A DNA stretch of 64,000 bases from Oscillospiraceae bacterium (GTDB taxonomy: Bacteria > Bacillota > Clostridia > Oscillospirales > CAG-382). The notes beneath the pieces were generated by a model. It had not been told where the DNA came from. It made no database searches and was given only the letters and a program-made list of their open reading frames with translations. Location: assembly GCA_015063885.1 (NCBI GenBank), contig SVTH01000012.1, positions 1 to 64,000 on the forward strand, read 5' to 3'. The stretch's first letter is position 1. Each line of letters begins with the position of its first letter. This document shows, in pieces, positions 35,560 to 44,148 of the stretch. The position numbers and the translations under genes are program-made.

Positions 35560-37902
35560 TTGTCCATAAAAAGAATGGCGACCCGTTTCGCCGCCATACT
35601 TCTGACCATATGTATCCTGCTTTCCGTCCCCGCCGTCTTCCCGGGGGAGACCGTCAGCGCCCTGGATTATTCCCTGATCGAGTCCAAGCTGAGCACCTGG
35701 CAGTATTATCTCTGCCGTACGGTGATGTCCATCTCCCTCAAGGATTATTTCGATACCGGCGTCCTGCCCTCCATCACCGCAGGGCAGTTCTTCTACGAGG
35801 GGGGCTGCGGAGGCTATCCCATCTCCATCATTGCCCAGAACCATTTCGGCATCAAAATGCACTCCGGCTGGGAGGGCAAGGTCTTCGACCACAAGGACGA
35901 CGTGGTGTATAACAGCTACTCCGACTTGGTGAATATCAAGGGGGAAAGCTACGCAAAAAAGGCAAGCCTTTGGCGCGCCTACGATTCCCTGGAGGAATCC
36001 ATCGGGGATCACTCCGCCCTGCTGTTGAAGTACGACCGCTACAAGGTGGTTCTGGAGGCGGACAACTATACCCAGGCGGCAAAAGCCCTGGTCACCTCCG
36101 GCTACTGCACCGACGATGCCTACGCAGAAAACCTGATCAAATTCATTACCTCCTACGGCTTTGACCAGCTGGATCTGGTCTCTGCCGACGCAAACGGCGT
36201 CTACGGCATGATCATGGACCGTTCCCGCCTGGATCTTACCGTGGGGGAAACGGGCACTCTCACCGCCGCCGCTTATCCCGCAACGGAGGCTTCCTTGAAC
36301 GTGGCCTGGAAGAGCACGGATCCCACCGTCGCCACGGTGGACAAACAGGGCAACGTCACCGCCGTGGGACAGGGCTACACCCTGATCACCGCTACTTATA
36401 ATGATAAAGAAGCCTGCGCCATCGTTTGCGTGGACACCAACGCCCACGTTATGAACCAGAGCCTTGCGATCTTCAGCGCCCCCACCTCGGATTCCAACTC
36501 CCTGGGCAAGCTCACCCGCGGTCAACCCGTCAAGGTGAACAGCGAGGAGATCTTTACCGATGAGGACGGCGTGGCGTACTATTCCGTGTCCGCACGGGTG
36601 GGCAGCAAGAGCACCCCCGTCAGCGGCTACGCCTCTGCGGCCAACATTCATATCAGCGGGGACGCCCGCCTTTCCGTAGGCACCCCCACCACCGTGTTCC
36701 GTGTGGATCCGGGTGCAGCCTTCCACATCCCCGTGGAGATCTATGCGGAGGAGCTTTTGGAGAAAGCCATGACCTGGCGCTCCTCCAACAGCGCCGTTGC
36801 CGCCGTAGACGGCGAAGGCAACGTCACCGCCTTGGAAGAAGGGGTGGCAATGCTCACCCTGGCTTTCGACGGCGTTTCCGCTCTGAACGTCACGGTTTAC
36901 GTAGGCGGTGCCGCTTATGAAACCTTGGTGACAAACGCAAACGTCTATCTCCGCGCCTCCCCCGATTCCGATGCCGAAAAGCTGGGACTGATCCGCAAAG
37001 GCGAAGAGGTCAAGCTGATCCTGGATTCCGGCACCGGCTGGTATCACCTGCTGGCGGTGATCGACGGCGTGCCCATGGAGGGCTACAGCTATTCCCGCTA
37101 CTTTAACCGTCCCGGCGAGGATCTCCCCTCGGAGGACCCCTCGGAGGACACCACCACGGAGGACACGGTACCTCCCTCCGACGATCCTTGGGAGGATAGC
37201 TCCGAAGAAAGCGAGACGGATCCCGTGATCACCTACCGATTGGGGCAAGTCAACGTGGACGACTCCCTGAACGTCCGCAGTACCCCCGGCACCTCGGGTG
37301 AAAAGATCGCAAAATTGGGGAACGGCACCCAGGTGATCATCCTGGAAGGCCCCATCCACGTAGAAAGCGAAGCGGTCTACCAAAATTGGTATCACATCCG
37401 CTTTACCTACAACGGTGAAGAGATGGAAGGCTACGTTTCTACGGAATATATCCTGTTGATCGGCACCGTGGATATTCCCGTGGAGCCCGAGCCTCCCGAA
37501 GAGCCCCTTTACCCCGTGGACGAGCTTTTCGTCACCAACATTCCCGCAAAAACCACCCTGGCCGTCTTCCTGGCAGGCTTTGAGCGGAACGTACGGGTCT
37601 TCCGTGCCGACGGCACCGAGCTGAAGGCGGAGGATATCCTTCATACAGGGGACGAGATCCGTTTCTACATCGGTCAGACGGTGATCTATTCCCGCTTGGC
37701 GGTGGTGACCGGTGACATGACGGGGGACGGCCTGGTAAACGCCATGGACTATGCCCTGGCAAAGCGCACCGTGATGATGGCCTATACCCCCTCTCCCGCA
37801 TCGTTGCGGGCAGGCGCCGTTACCGACGGCGTTACCATCCGTGCTATCGACTACGTCAAGATCAAGCGCGTGGTCATGGGCACCTATCAATTCCCTTTCT
37901 GA
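35560..37902 (+). CDS. Secreted GH73-type wall hydrolase with Ig-like, SH3 and dockerin-like domains
   Basis: A 780-residue secreted protein. After the signal peptide (to about residue 35), residues 45-205 form a GH73-type glucosaminidase domain (LPSITAGQFFYEGGCGG, AQNHFGIK, TSGYCTDDAYAENLIKFI). Then come a Big_2 Ig-like domain, an SH3-like domain, a second Big_2, another SH3-like domain, an acidic Ser/Glu/Asp linker (about 520-560), and a third SH3 (DSLNVRSTPGTSGEKI). The last 65 residues are dockerin-like: TGDMTGDGLVNAMDYALAKR is one good calcium loop, the second is degenerate. It starts at TTG with GAGGA upstream. The enzyme probably trims peptidoglycan, and the dockerin could tether it to a surface cohesin. 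Confidence 0.85.
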   Translation: MSIKRMATRFAAILLTICILLSVPAVFPGETVSALDYSLIESKLSTWQYYLCRTVMSISLKDYFDTGVLPSITAGQFFYEGGCGGYPISIIAQNHFGIKMHSGWEGKVFDHKDDVVYNSYSDLVNIKGESYAKKASLWRAYDSLEESIGDHSALLLKYDRYKVVLEADNYTQAAKALVTSGYCTDDAYAENLIKFITSYGFDQLDLVSADANGVYGMIMDRSRLDLTVGETGTLTAAAYPATEASLNVAWKSTDPTVATVDKQGNVTAVGQGYTLITATYNDKEACAIVCVDTNAHVMNQSLAIFSAPTSDSNSLGKLTRGQPVKVNSEEIFTDEDGVAYYSVSARVGSKSTPVSGYASAANIHISGDARLSVGTPTTVFRVDPGAAFHIPVEIYAEELLEKAMTWRSSNSAVAAVDGEGNVTALEEGVAMLTLAFDGVSALNVTVYVGGAAYETLVTNANVYLRASPDSDAEKLGLIRKGEEVKLILDSGTGWYHLLAVIDGVPMEGYSYSRYFNRPGEDLPSEDPSEDTTTEDTVPPSDDPWEDSSEESETDPVITYRLGQVNVDDSLNVRSTPGTSGEKIAKLGNGTQVIILEGPIHVESEAVYQNWYHIRFTYNGEEMEGYVSTEYILLIGTVDIPVEPEPPEEPLYPVDELFVTNIPAKTTLAVFLAGFERNVRVFRADGTELKAEDILHTGDEIRFYIGQTVIYSRLAVVTGDMTGDGLVNAMDYALAKRTVMMAYTPSPASLRAGAVTDGVTIRAIDYVKIKRVVMGTYQFPF

Positions 37903-37921
37903 ACCATCGAGGCAATTGCCT

Positions 37922-38623
37922 ATGAAGCTGAAATTTGCCGTCTGCGATGACGACGGAGAGGCGCTGAACGCTCTCTCCGAGGCCGTCACCCGCTGGGCGG
38001 ATCAAAACGGACATATCCCCTGCGGGCGCACCTTCCCCTCGGCAGAGGCCTTCCTCTTCGCCTATGAAGAGGACAGTACCTACGATCTGCTTTTGCTGGA
38101 CGTGGAGATGCAAGCCCTTTCCGGCATCGACCTTGCCAAAAGGCTCCGTCGGGACGGCTTTGGGGGAGAGATCGTCTTTATCACCTCCCATTTTGAATTT
38201 GCGGGGGAGGGCTACGAGGTGGATGCGCTCCATTACCTCACCAAGCCCCTCTCTACGGAAAAGCTGTATACCGTGTTGGAGAAGGCGGCCGCCCGTCTCT
38301 CTGCGGAGCCGCCCTCCGTCACCGTGACCTGCGAAAGCGCCACGGTAAAGCTGTATACGTCCCGGATTCTCTACGCAGAGTCCTTCCGCCACGACCTGGT
38401 GATCCACACCGAAAAGGGCGACTATTCCACCAAAGAAGGCATTACCGCCTTCGAAGCCCGTGCAGGGGAAGGCTTTTACCGCATCCACCGCTCCTATCTG
38501 GTGTCCCTTTCCAAGGTGGTGCGGATCTCCCGTACCGAGGTGACCTTAAAGGACGGCACCAAGCTCCCTCTTGCCAGAGGAAAATACGACGACGTGAATC
38601 GGGCGTTTATCGCCTGTATGTGA
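37922..38623 (+). CDS. LytTR-family response regulator
   Basis: A 233-residue AgrA/LytR-type regulator. The receiver domain has acidic residues at 9-11 (CDDDGE), the phosphoacceptor Asp60 in LLLLDVEM and the Lys near LTKPLS. The LytTR DNA-binding domain (about residues 130-233) has YRIHRSYLVSLSKVVRISRT and the ending LPLARGKYDDV. These regulators control peptide, exporter and autolysin genes by binding spaced 9-bp repeats. It lies 20 bases after the GH73 gene, possibly in the same transcript, and 10 bases before its kinase. Confidence 0.9.
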   Translation: MKLKFAVCDDDGEALNALSEAVTRWADQNGHIPCGRTFPSAEAFLFAYEEDSTYDLLLLDVEMQALSGIDLAKRLRRDGFGGEIVFITSHFEFAGEGYEVDALHYLTKPLSTEKLYTVLEKAAARLSAEPPSVTVTCESATVKLYTSRILYAESFRHDLVIHTEKGDYSTKEGITAFEARAGEGFYRIHRSYLVSLSKVVRISRTEVTLKDGTKLPLARGKYDDVNRAFIACM

Positions 38624-38632
38624 GGCGTTCCC

Positions 38633-39280
38633 ATGAGGAAAAAGACCTATCTCCGATTAGCGGAATACCAAGCGGAGCAAACGGAAAAGCACCTGACCGA
38701 GGTGCGGGTGATCTACAAGGAGATGCGGGGCTATAAGCACGATTTCCATCACCACCTCCAGGCCTTAAAGGGGCAGCTGGAGGCGGGGCAGACGGAACGG
38801 GCCTTGGCTTACATCCGGGAGCTGGACGACCGCCTCATGCAGGTGGATACCCTGTTAAAGACCGGCAACGCAGCGTTGGACGCCGTGCTGTCCGCAAAGC
38901 TGGCCCAGGCCAAGGCGGAGGGCATTGCCGTCACCCTGAAGGCCGTGGTTCCCGAGGGGCTGACCCTTTCCGACACGGAGCTGAGCATGGTGGTGGGCAA
39001 TCTGCTGGACAACGCCATTGAGGCCTGCCGCAACGCCGAGGGAGAAAAATTCCTGCGGCTGTACCTTGCCATGAAGGGGAATATGCTGTATTTCTCCATG
39101 CTGAATTCCGCCGGGAAGAAGCGCCCCAAGACGGGAAGCCTGTTCCGTTCCCACAAATCGGGGCTCCACGGCTTCGGCTTGCATCGGGCGGAGGCCATCA
39201 TCAAGGAGCACGGCGGCTGGATCAAATTCAACAGCGAGGACGGCGCCTTTACCTCGGAATTTCTCGTCCCCGCCTTATAA
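38633..39280 (+). CDS. GHKL-type sensor histidine kinase lacking a membrane sensor
   Basis: A 215-residue kinase core: dimerisation/phosphoacceptor helix YKHDFHHHLQAL with His36, then the ATP domain with NLLDNAIEACRNAEG and the GLHGFGLHRAEAIIKEHGG lid. AgrC-like partners of LytTR regulators usually carry five or more membrane helices in front; here only about 20 charged residues precede the core. So it is either a cytoplasmic sensor or a truncated form. GAGGC precedes the ATG. It is followed by the ABC exporter genes. Confidence 0.87.
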   Translation: MRKKTYLRLAEYQAEQTEKHLTEVRVIYKEMRGYKHDFHHHLQALKGQLEAGQTERALAYIRELDDRLMQVDTLLKTGNAALDAVLSAKLAQAKAEGIAVTLKAVVPEGLTLSDTELSMVVGNLLDNAIEACRNAEGEKFLRLYLAMKGNMLYFSMLNSAGKKRPKTGSLFRSHKSGLHGFGLHRAEAIIKEHGGWIKFNSEDGAFTSEFLVPAL

Positions 39281-39286
39281 ACGCTT

Positions 39287-39355
39287 GCAATTCGTGTGCC
39301 GATTTTGACAGTTGGTGCACGAATTCCCTTTTTTTGCGGTTTCTTCTGCTAAGAT
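39287..39355 (+). promoter_or_regulatory. Predicted LytTR operator and promoter of the ABC exporter
   Basis: Two 9-bp direct half-sites, GCAATTCGT (39287) and ACAGTTGGT (39308), start 21 bp apart. The second fits the AgrA/LytTR consensus fully and the first at 7 of 9 positions. A weak -10 (TAAGAT, 39350) without a good -35 element lies 33 bp downstream, the usual arrangement for activation by LytTR regulators. An inverted repeat AATTCGTG/CACGAATT overlaps. Confidence 0.6.
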
Positions 39356-39379
39356 GGAAGACGAAAGGAGCTGATCCCT

Positions 39380-41215
39380 TTGAAAAAGCCAAAAACCAAA
39401 CCCAAATTCTCCGCCTTCTCCAATTTTCTTTGGACGGTGAAGATGATGACCAAATACTGCAAGTCCGCCCTGGCCATCACCCTGCTGTTGGTCCCCATCG
39501 CCGTGGGGTTGCGGTATCTGGAGATCTATCTCCCCTCCTTGGTGGTGTCGGAGGTGACGGCGGGCAACCAATTGTCCCACGCCCTTCTCTCCGTGGGGGC
39601 CGTTATGCTGTTGATGCTGTGCGGGTATCTCCTCACCCAAGCCCTGGGGCAGATCCGAACCGCCTCCATGGGCGTCTACCGCTACAAAATGACCGACCTG
39701 CTCACCCGCAAGCAGCTTTCCCTGTTCTACCAGACCCACGAGCGGAAGGACGTCCGCGACTTGGCAGATCGCGCCGTCCGCGCCACCCAGATGTGGAACG
39801 GAGCTCAGCCCTTGACGGATATGGTCTACCACAGTTTTGGCATGGCGGAAAACCTGCTGGGCTATTTGCTGTTCGGCAGTGTGATCTCCTTTGCCAGCCC
39901 CTGGCTGGTGCCCATCCTCACCGTGGCCCCCGCGGTGAACTATTTCGCCACACGGGCCTACAACAAATGGGAATACGCCAACCGCAGTCATGTATGGGAG
40001 GTACGCAGGCGGTTAGGCTACGTGGAGCAGGTTCCCGACGACTTTGCCGCCGGGAAGGACATCCGCATTTACAGCATGGCCTCCTGGCTGAAGGAATGCT
40101 ATAAGGCTCTTTCCGCAGAGCACACTGCATGGGACAAAAAGGAGACCCGCAAAAGCTTCCTTTCCCGCATTGCCGACCTGGTGGTGATCCTCCTGCGGGA
40201 CGGGGGCGCTTACGCCCTGCTGATCTCCATGTTCGCATCAGGGGAAATCACCGTGGAGCAGTTCGTTCTGTATTTTGCCGCCATTTCCTCCTTTGCCGGC
40301 TGGGTGGGCGGGATCATTTCCTGCTGGAACGCCCTCCACAGCACCAGCTTACAGCTTTGCGATTTCCGTGAATACACGGAATACCCGGAGGAGGACGGCA
40401 CGGGCGAGGCCAAAGCGGAGGATCACCTCCATACCCCGCCGGAGATCACCTTCCGAAACGTGAGCTACCGCTACCACGGCGCAGAGGAGGACACCCTCCA
40501 CGACCTTTCCTTTACCGTAAAGGCGGGAGAAAAGCTGGCCCTGGTGGGCCTCAACGGGGCGGGCAAGACCACCTTGGTAAAGCTGTTGTGCGGGCTGTAC
40601 GCCCCCACGGAGGGAGAGATCCTGTACAACGGCGTGCCCCTTTCCCATTTCAAAAGAGAGGATTACTACCGCCTGATCTCCCCCGTGTTCCAGGACGTGC
40701 GCACAGCCTTCTTCTCCCTTGCGGAGACAGTGTCCTGCGCCTCCTTGGAAAACACCGACCTGGAAAAAGCGGAAGCCTGCCTGCGCCGTGCGGGGCTGGG
40801 AGAAAAGATAGATTCCCTGCCCCAAGGGATCCTCACCCGTCTGAACAAGGCGGTGAACAAGGAGGGCACGGAGCTTTCCGGGGGCGAAGCCCAAAAGCTG
40901 ATGCTGGCGCGAGCCCTGTATAAGGACGCTCCTTTGCTGATCTTAGACGAGCCCACCGCCGCATTGGATCCCCTTGCGGAAAGCAGGATCTACACGGAAT
41001 TCAACCAAATGGCCAAGGAAAAGACCTCCCTGTTCATCTCCCACCGCCTGGCCTCCACCGCCTTCTGCCACAGGATCTTACTGCTGGAAAAGGGGGTCAT
41101 CGCCGAGGAGGGCTCCCACGCGGAGCTTCTTGCCAAGGGTGGGAAATACAAGGAGCTGTTTGACATCCAAAGCTGTTGGTACCGGGACGACGAGGAAGGA
41201 GGTGCCCGGGCATGA
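39380..41215 (+). CDS. ABC exporter half-transporter 1 (membrane and ATPase domains)
   Basis: A 611-residue fused ABC exporter subunit. Six membrane helices occupy residues 1-330; the ATPase has Walker A GLNGAGKTT, Q-loop FQDVRTAFF, signature LSGGEAQK and Walker B LLILDEPTAALDP. It starts at TTG with AAGGAG 9 bases upstream, and overlaps the next half-transporter as ATGA. Two such subunits form a heterodimeric exporter of the BmrCD/multidrug or peptide type. Its placement after a LytTR system suggests export of a peptide or resistance to one; no precursor peptide gene is visible. Confidence 0.9.
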   Translation: MKKPKTKPKFSAFSNFLWTVKMMTKYCKSALAITLLLVPIAVGLRYLEIYLPSLVVSEVTAGNQLSHALLSVGAVMLLMLCGYLLTQALGQIRTASMGVYRYKMTDLLTRKQLSLFYQTHERKDVRDLADRAVRATQMWNGAQPLTDMVYHSFGMAENLLGYLLFGSVISFASPWLVPILTVAPAVNYFATRAYNKWEYANRSHVWEVRRRLGYVEQVPDDFAAGKDIRIYSMASWLKECYKALSAEHTAWDKKETRKSFLSRIADLVVILLRDGGAYALLISMFASGEITVEQFVLYFAAISSFAGWVGGIISCWNALHSTSLQLCDFREYTEYPEEDGTGEAKAEDHLHTPPEITFRNVSYRYHGAEEDTLHDLSFTVKAGEKLALVGLNGAGKTTLVKLLCGLYAPTEGEILYNGVPLSHFKREDYYRLISPVFQDVRTAFFSLAETVSCASLENTDLEKAEACLRRAGLGEKIDSLPQGILTRLNKAVNKEGTELSGGEAQKLMLARALYKDAPLLILDEPTAALDPLAESRIYTEFNQMAKEKTSLFISHRLASTAFCHRILLLEKGVIAEEGSHAELLAKGGKYKELFDIQSCWYRDDEEGGARA

Positions 41216-43023
41216 AGTTAAAAGAGCATTTGCAGATCTTTGCCCGGGGGGTGAAGTACGCCTTCGCCCTGGAAAAGCGGCATACCACGTTGGTGATCCT
41301 GGATACCTTTTTATCCTCCATCACGGGGTATATCCCCATCTATTTCTCCGCAAAGATCATCGACGCCTTAGCGGAAGGGGCACCGACGGAGACCGCCGTC
41401 CTTTACGTGGTGCTGACGGTAGGTTTGGTGTTCCTTGTGAAGCTGTTGAACACCTACGTCTCATTGGCAAAAGACATCTCCTCCGGAATGTTATGGCGCG
41501 CGGAGGACTGGTCCTACTCCAAAAAGGCTATGGACATGGCTTACGAATCCATTGAGAATCCCGAGGTTGCAAGGCTTCGCTACCGCGTCCGTCGGGAAAA
41601 CCAAACCGGGCAGAACCTTTGGCGGCTGTATCGATCCATCGAAGGATTGGTACGCGACCTTACCAAGATCACCGCCTCTCTGGCGCTGACGGCGTCCTTC
41701 TTCGCCCTTCCCTCCATTCCCCTTCTTTGGAAGCTGGCTATCCCCGCAGGAATGCTGTTGGTGCTGGTCACCCAGATCTTCACCACGGGAAAAACCGCAA
41801 AATTGGAGCGCAAATTCCAAGAAGACAGCGTGGATATGAACATCCTCTCCGAGCAATTCTACGATTACATCCAGCATTACGGCGCGGGGAAGGATATCCG
41901 CCTTTACCGTATGGGGGATTTCCTGGCAGATTCCTACGTAGAGCTGGAGCGGAAGTATTGGGAAGGGAATCTGCGTCTTGGTTACAAAAACGCCCTTTGG
42001 GGCATCCCCGCAACCATCCTGAACCACGCCTTGAAGCTGGGGCTCTACGCCGTGCTGATCTACGCCGCCTTGCAGGGCGGGGTGTCCGTGGGCTCCATTG
42101 CCAAGTACGTGTCCTGCCTGATGATCCTGGCGGGCACCTTCTCCGGCACCGTGCGGAATATCCAGCTCACCTTTGACAACAACCACTACCTCAAGCGGTA
42201 TTTCTCCTATTTCGATATCCCCAACAAGATGTACAAGGGCTCTCTCACCGTGGAAAAGCGGGAGGACAACGAGTACACCGTGGAGTTCAGAAACGTCAGC
42301 TTCAAATACCCCGGAGCGGAGGTCTACGCCCTGCAAAACGTGAATCTGAAATTCAAGATCGGAGAAAAGCTTGCCATCGTGGGGATGAACGGCTCGGGCA
42401 AGACCACCTTCATCAAGCTCCTCTGCCGTCTTTACGACCCCACAGAGGGAGAGATCCTGCTCAACGGCGTGAATATCCAAAAATACGATTACGACGAATA
42501 TATGTCCGTGTTCTCGGTGGTGTTCCAGGATTTCACCCTGTTCTCCTTCAAGCTGGGGGAGGTGGTGGCCTGCGGGAAGGACTTCGACGAGGAAAAGGTA
42601 AAGGAGTGCCTGATCAAGGCCAACTTCGGGGACCGCCTTGCCACCCTGCCCGACGGGGTGCATACCTACCTTTACAAGCATTACAGCGAAAACGGCGTGG
42701 AGATCTCCGGGGGTGAAGCCCAGAAGATCGCCTTAGCCCGTGCGCTTTACAAGGACGCCCCCTTTATCCTGCTGGATGAGCCCACCGCGGCGTTGGATCC
42801 CATTTCGGAATACCGGGTGTATTCCAACTTCAACGCCATCTCCGGGGACAAAACGGCGGTGTATATTTCCCACCGCTTGGCCTCCTGCCGCTTCTGCGAC
42901 AAGATCGCCGTGTTTGACGGGGGTAAAATCGTTCAGACGGGAGATCACGAATCCCTGCTGGCAGACACCCAAGGGAAATACCATTCCCTCTGGAACGCCC
43001 AGGCGCAGTACTACAAGGAATAA
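41212..43023 (+). CDS. ABC exporter half-transporter 2 (membrane and ATPase domains)
   Basis: A 603-residue partner of the previous protein. It has six membrane helices, then Walker A GMNGSGKTT, Q-loop FQDFTLFSF, signature ISGGEAQK and Walker B FILLDEPTAALDP, with H-loop YISHRLA. The start is the ATG within GGAGGTGCCCGGGC-ATG that overlaps the previous stop. Both subunits keep the catalytic Glu and His, so this may be a symmetric rather than degenerate pair. A strong terminator follows. Confidence 0.9.
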   Translation: MKLKEHLQIFARGVKYAFALEKRHTTLVILDTFLSSITGYIPIYFSAKIIDALAEGAPTETAVLYVVLTVGLVFLVKLLNTYVSLAKDISSGMLWRAEDWSYSKKAMDMAYESIENPEVARLRYRVRRENQTGQNLWRLYRSIEGLVRDLTKITASLALTASFFALPSIPLLWKLAIPAGMLLVLVTQIFTTGKTAKLERKFQEDSVDMNILSEQFYDYIQHYGAGKDIRLYRMGDFLADSYVELERKYWEGNLRLGYKNALWGIPATILNHALKLGLYAVLIYAALQGGVSVGSIAKYVSCLMILAGTFSGTVRNIQLTFDNNHYLKRYFSYFDIPNKMYKGSLTVEKREDNEYTVEFRNVSFKYPGAEVYALQNVNLKFKIGEKLAIVGMNGSGKTTFIKLLCRLYDPTEGEILLNGVNIQKYDYDEYMSVFSVVFQDFTLFSFKLGEVVACGKDFDEEKVKECLIKANFGDRLATLPDGVHTYLYKHYSENGVEISGGEAQKIALARALYKDAPFILLDEPTAALDPISEYRVYSNFNAISGDKTAVYISHRLASCRFCDKIAVFDGGKIVQTGDHESLLADTQGKYHSLWNAQAQYYKE

Positions 43024-43029
43024 AAAAAG

Positions 43030-43070
43030 AACCACTCTGCAAGGTATCATTCCTTTGCAGAGTGGTTTTT
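43030..43070. terminator. Bidirectional terminator after the exporter
   Basis: AACCACTCTGCAAGG and CCTTTGCAGAGTGGTT form a long stem with A-run before and T-run after. It serves both the exporter and the small minus-strand gene. The CTCTGCAA stem core recurs in the terminator at 19927. Confidence 0.9.
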
Positions 43071-43073
43071 CGG

Positions 43074-43280
43074 TTATGAGAACAGCTTTTTCAGCAGCTT
43101 GATCTGCCGTGAAAGGATCTTCAAGACAGAGATCTCGTAATTGGTGGTCTCCCCGTCCTTGGTGCAATCCACCTCGTAGAGCACCGCCCGCAGGACGAAC
43201 CCGCCCTTCACCTTACGGTCCAGGCGGTAAGGGGCAACCAACAGAAACGCCAAAAGCAATCGGCGCAAGCATTTACCCAT
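43074..43280 (-). CDS. Small 68-residue hypothetical protein
   Basis: A short basic protein with an N-terminal hydrophobic stretch (LRRLLLAFLLVAPYRL). The rest (VKGGFVLRAVLYEVDCTKDG, then TTNYEISVLKILSRQIKLLK) looks structured rather than random. AAGGA is 11 bases before the ATG. It starts 24 bases after the PHP gene stop on the same strand and ends at a terminator, which supports a real operon partner. No function is known. Confidence 0.55.
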   Translation of the reverse strand: MGKCLRRLLLAFLLVAPYRLDRKVKGGFVLRAVLYEVDCTKDGETTNYEISVLKILSRQIKLLKKLFS

Positions 43281-43304
43281 GGGTTTTCCATTCCTTTCGT
43301 GAGT

Positions 43305-43979
43305 TTAATCGTTGCGGATCAGCTCCCCGCTGCCTTCCCGCAGGACCTTCTTCAGGGTGGCCAGGTCGGTGATCCGCTCCTCGGTGAGCAGCCCGCCCCT
43401 GCCGATATCCTCCACCTGGTGAGCGTCGGAGCCGCTGCACTGCAACAGCTTATGCTGAGCGGCGTACATCAGCGCCAGGTGGTTTTGGGAGTTGTGGCGG
43501 GGGTTGCCGTTGAACACCTCCACCCCGTCCAAAAAGCCGGGCATGGCACGGGTGAGCCCCGGGCGGTAAGGATGGGCCTGGAAGATGAGGATGCCGTTTT
43601 CGTTTGCCAAACGGCGCAGGGTGAGGAGATCTTCTTCATAGATATGGGGATGGGCGTAGAAAAATTCCTCGGTGAGCCCGTACAGCAGGTACTCGTTGTA
43701 GGCACCGTCGGGCTGAAGCTCCATGCCGAACAGCACGTCGAAGCCGATCTCGTCCCCGTAGGCCTTGGCGGCGCGGTAACCCTTCAGGAAGGTCTCGATC
43801 TCCTGCTCGGGAGTCTCACAGCCGTGGACCTTCATGGAGTGGCGGTTGTAGTGATCCGTCATCACGAAGCCGGAATAGCCCGCCTCTGCGTACAGCTTCA
43901 CCATCTCCTTTGCAGGCACCTTGCCGCAATGAGAGGTCTCGTCGGTGTGAACGTGGGTATCGAACCGGAACATGGTCAT
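43305..43979 (-). CDS. PHP-domain phosphoesterase
   Basis: A 224-residue metal-dependent phosphoesterase of the PHP family. It begins DTHVHTDETSHCGKV with the HxH metal motif, and has GFVMTDHYN, a central LFGMELQPDGAYNEYLL segment, FQAHPYRPG and the CSGSDAHQVED end motif. PHP proteins include histidinol phosphatases and nucleases; short ones like this often hydrolyse small phosphate esters. The start is ATG 43979 or 43973; both have AAGGCAGGA upstream. The longer frame to 44171 crosses the promoter and the next gene and is not used. Confidence 0.88.
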   Translation of the reverse strand: MTMFRFDTHVHTDETSHCGKVPAKEMVKLYAEAGYSGFVMTDHYNRHSMKVHGCETPEQEIETFLKGYRAAKAYGDEIGFDVLFGMELQPDGAYNEYLLYGLTEEFFYAHPHIYEEDLLTLRRLANENGILIFQAHPYRPGLTRAMPGFLDGVEVFNGNPRHNSQNHLALMYAAQHKLLQCSGSDAHQVEDIGRGGLLTEERITDLATLKKVLREGSGELIRND

Positions 43980-44007
43980 TTCCTGCCTTCTTTCGTTTTC
44001 AACCCGC

Positions 44008-44036
44008 ATTATATCATACTCTTTCCCTTTTTTCAA
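44008..44036 (-). promoter_or_regulatory. Promoter of the PHP gene
   Basis: On the minus strand: TTGAAA, 17 bp, perfect TATAAT. It is bracketed by an 8-bp inverted repeat, CCCGCATT at 44003 and AATGCGGG at 44043, which may be an operator. Confidence 0.85.
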
Positions 44037-44148
44037 TAAAAAAATGCGGGATGGCGGCAAAAGTTCATAAAACATCTCATTTTTTGTGATGATATGGAAA
44101 TCTTTTCTATGTATTATATACTCGAGAGAATTTTCGGAGGTCTCGCAA

